Shown here: positions 6,648 through 8,601 of the stretch, piece by piece
Layout of the letters: the number at the start of each line of letters is the position of its first letter
Numbering within the stretch: the stretch's first letter is position 1
DNA from: Actinomycetota bacterium
GTDB taxonomy: Bacteria > Actinomycetota > Actinomycetes > Nanopelagicales > Nanopelagicaceae
Length of the DNA stretch: 8,601 nt
Assembly (NCBI GenBank): GCA_009699795.1
Contig: WLNK01000040.1
Location: forward strand, 1-8,601
Reading direction: 5' to 3'
The notes under the pieces: generated by a model
What the model saw: the letters and a program-made list of their open reading frames with translations, nothing else
Databases searched by the model: none
What the model was told of the DNA's origin: nothing
Program-made: the position numbers and the translations under genes

Positions 6648-7666
6648 TTAACGCTTCGGTAACCGTAAGCATCGGCCTCGGCGAGTGTTTCCTTGAACGG
6701 CTTTACATCTTGGGCCGTTGCAAATGATTTGATATTTTGCGCAGCCGTTGCAACACCGAGTTTGAGACATTCTTGGACGCCCCATCCTTCGTGAAGTCCA
6801 TATACAACTCCGGAGGCGAATGCATCCCCGGCTCCAGTTGTTCCCTTTATGTCACTTGTTGGAACTTTTACCGAGCCCTGTCGCCACGTCATACCAGTGG
6901 CATCTGCTGCCACCGCACCCGCTGGACTATGAATAACAGCAAGTTTGGAAACGCCGCGTTTGATAATTTCTTTAACTATATTTTCCAACAGAATCCAGTC
7001 TACTTTCGCATCGGCGCCATCAACTTTCGCGGGCATGTCAACTAGCGAACCTGCTTCTGATTCATTCACAATAATCGATGAGAGATACGGCAAACACGGA
7101 AGCACTAGCTCTTTCTCTATCTCTGCATCGAGATGCACCATTTCAAGATTGGTTTCGATTCCTAATTCTCGAGCTCGTTTCAATATTTTTACCCACTGAC
7201 TTGGCCCTCCGGGTTGATGACTGTCAGCTTTCTTATGGATTCCCGGTGCGCCAACATGCAAAATACGAGGACTAGAGAGAGTCAGATCGATTGAATCAAG
7301 ATCTAAATCATTATTTGATCCCGGGTGATGAAAAAATGTTCGACGTCCATTTGCATTTAGAGTCATTGCATCTGTGAAGCAGGTCAAACTATTAAGGCTC
7401 TTCTGCATTCGTGAATTCTTTACACCTATAGCCGATGTTCGTTGAAGGATGTACTCACCATTTGAGTCATTTCCAACACAGCCGATAGCTTCGACCTCAA
7501 GGGATGGATCGAGCTGGCGAAGATCAAAAGCGATATTTAAACCAGGTCCACCGTTACTAAATGTAACTTCATCAATGATGACCAACTCTTCCAAAACTGG
7601 AAGTCGATCAATTTTTTTCGCGTAGTCAACGGTTATTGTGCCGACGCAAAGGATTCCCTTATTCAT
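6644..7666 (-). CDS. PfkB-family carbohydrate kinase
   Basis: A ribokinase-fold kinase that uses ATP to phosphorylate a hydroxyl of a sugar or related small molecule. The 340-residue protein has the N-terminal substrate motif NGGPGLNIA (38-46), NESEAG (201-206) and the C-terminal PfkB signature GTTGAGDAF (275-283) with catalytic base D281 and anion-hole glycines. Length and motif spacing fit ribokinase, fructokinase or 5-dehydro-2-deoxygluconokinase-like enzymes; the substrate cannot be fixed from sequence. Its ATG shares one base with the TAA of the upstream aldolase-like gene (TAATG), so translation is probably coupled and the two products likely act in one pathway. GGTGA three bases before the ATG is a weak ribosome binding site. 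The gene converges on trpD with a four-base overlap of stop codons. Confidence 0.92.
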   Translation of the reverse strand: MNKGILCVGTITVDYAKKIDRLPVLEELVIIDEVTFSNGGPGLNIAFDLRQLDPSLEVEAIGCVGNDSNGEYILQRTSAIGVKNSRMQKSLNSLTCFTDAMTLNANGRRTFFHHPGSNNDLDLDSIDLTLSSPRILHVGAPGIHKKADSHQPGGPSQWVKILKRARELGIETNLEMVHLDAEIEKELVLPCLPYLSSIIVNESEAGSLVDMPAKVDGADAKVDWILLENIVKEIIKRGVSKLAVIHSPAGAVAADATGMTWRQGSVKVPTSDIKGTTGAGDAFASGVVYGLHEGWGVQECLKLGVATAAQNIKSFATAQDVKPFKETLAEADAYGYRSVN

Positions 7667-8601
7667 TATTCACCGAGGAGAATTTTGTCCGTAATTTTAA
7701 GATCGGCAGTGAGAGAGCGAATCGAAGGTATCTGTTTCTTTGCAAGTGCTGCGTGGTAATCCTCAACAGCTTGCTCAGGAGTCAATTTGCCTTCAATAAC
7801 TGGACGGAAAAGTCGCACAATATCTGTCTGGGATTCGGCTCTTTGAATCTTGCGACCAAAGATTGCAACGCGTGATCCTGCTTGCTCAGCGCGATGCAAA
7901 AGTTCGAATGTGTCACGAGTCGTTCCGGATGAGCCGCCCAGGATGCCAACAGTCAGCGATGAATCGTGCTCTGAAAGTTCTCGAAGATTATTAAATCCGT
8001 TATAAGCAACTTTTAGAAAAAGAGGACGTTCTTCTTCGGTGACACCAGCAAGAGTTCGGATAATGTGATCGTTAACGAAACTTCCATAATCACTTTCACG
8101 TAGATTTACGGGAGCGTTTGGATTGAATACTTCCATGAAATGGCGAATTCCAAGTTCAGCAGATTCGATTCGAAAGCGCTTGTAATCCTCCAGCGTACGA
8201 AGATCGTGCTCAACGTCGTTATTGAAGGTAAGTGAGTACAGAGCTAAATCAGAAAATTTGCGAACTTTTTTAAGATTTACCGAACTAAATGGAAGTGACT
8301 TTGTAGCTGGGTAACGCGTTCCGCGCTGACTCCAGATATCGCTTGCATCATTGCCGCGAAAACCTAAAGTTATTTTCTTTGAGTTTCCAGGCTTCTTAGC
8401 AAGTGCCTCGGCATTTGAAACTGAAGTGAGCATAATGTCGAGTTCGCCTTGCTCGATGAGAGTTTGCATCTGTGCAATGTATTCCTGGCGGGTGCGATAA
8501 ACGCCAGGTCCTGAGGAACCGAAATCTTTTCCGGAGTAAGTTGCTGGAGCTTGCAAACCAAATGCCATGTCAGCATCCTTGGCATCAGCAATAATGAAGT
8601 C
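7666..8601 (-). CDS. Unrecognised class I aldolase-like barrel protein (5' end cut by window)
   Basis: The reading frame is open through the window edge, so the 311 visible residues lack the N-terminus. The Met at 8568 is preceded in frame by a continuous protein-like stretch (DFIIADAKDAD) and is probably internal. I do not recognise the family by name. The C-terminal half looks like the end of a (beta/alpha)8 barrel: a strand PLFLKVAYNG whose Lys (codon 8013-8011) is placed like a Schiff-base lysine, then VGILGGSSGTTRDTFELL and VAIFGRKI, resembling the Gly-rich phosphate-binding loop and final strand of DhnA/DeoC/LacD-type aldolases. No signal peptide or membrane segment is seen in the visible part. 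The TAA stop overlaps the kinase start by one base, implying an operon. An aldolase acting on the phosphorylated product of the kinase is my inference; another barrel enzyme is possible. Confidence 0.75.
   Translation of the reverse strand, partial: DFIIADAKDADMAFGLQAPATYSGKDFGSSGPGVYRTRQEYIAQMQTLIEQGELDIMLTSVSNAEALAKKPGNSKKITLGFRGNDASDIWSQRGTRYPATKSLPFSSVNLKKVRKFSDLALYSLTFNNDVEHDLRTLEDYKRFRIESAELGIRHFMEVFNPNAPVNLRESDYGSFVNDHIIRTLAGVTEEERPLFLKVAYNGFNNLRELSEHDSSLTVGILGGSSGTTRDTFELLHRAEQAGSRVAIFGRKIQRAESQTDIVRLFRPVIEGKLTPEQAVEDYHAALAKKQIPSIRSLTADLKITDKILLGE

Noticed and set aside
6653..6670. Possible hairpin GCTTCGG/CCGTAAGC as terminator of the kinase transcript
   Set aside because: The stem is only seven pairs with a bulge, lies in the coding end of the kinase and is followed by a mixed A/T tract rather than a T-run.
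1..8601. CRISPR arrays, tRNA or rRNA genes, insertion sequences, attachment sites
   Set aside because: I saw no regularly spaced repeats, no tRNA-like cloverleaf, no transposase or integrase and no terminal repeats; nearly all bases are covered by the listed genes.

Overview
The window looks like a piece of an actinobacterial chromosome with moderate to low GC and very tight gene packing: neighbouring genes overlap by a few bases or are separated by 4 to 18 bases, apart from a 32-bp gap holding a terminator and a 163-bp divergent promoter region. The actinobacterial assignment rests on three points: a qcrB with an extended C-terminal tail, a Rieske protein with three membrane segments and a twin-arginine motif, and a diheme cytochrome c (QcrC) downstream of ctaE. 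Gene order also fits: trpD is divergent from ctaE-qcrC-qcrA-qcrB, and ctaF faces qcrB, as I remember from Mycobacterium tuberculosis. The modest GC and compactness suggest a streamlined (for example freshwater planktonic) lineage, but that is inference.

Left end (1-948, plus strand): the last 21 codons of a probable ctaF (cytochrome c oxidase subunit 4) run into an EamA/DMT-family membrane transporter. The transporter's conserved N-terminus lies upstream of its first canonical start codon, and the only plausible initiator is an ATA overlapping the ctaF stop. A hairpin terminator (930-963) separates this gene from the convergent respiratory operon.

Centre (982-4993, minus strand): ctaE-qcrC-qcrA-qcrB, transcribed in that order. 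It encodes cytochrome c oxidase subunit III and the three subunits of the cytochrome bcc menaquinol:oxidase complex, which in Actinobacteria form a bcc-aa3 supercomplex carrying electrons from menaquinol to oxygen. Start-stop overlaps and short spacers indicate one co-translated unit.

Divergent from it (5157-6647, plus strand): a single-domain receiver-like protein in which the usual lysine is replaced by histidine, then trpD (anthranilate phosphoribosyltransferase, tryptophan biosynthesis). The receiver-like gene has a promoter placed as for a leaderless mRNA.

Right end (6644-8601, minus strand): a two-gene unit made of a 5'-truncated, unrecognised protein resembling a class I aldolase barrel and a PfkB-family sugar kinase, with stop and start overlapping by one base. 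Together they suggest a kinase/aldolase step in carbohydrate catabolism of unknown substrate. The kinase and trpD converge and share one TTAA for their stop codons. Most of the window is ordinary housekeeping sequence. The kinase/aldolase pair, the altered receiver protein and the ATA start are the parts that deserve a second look.
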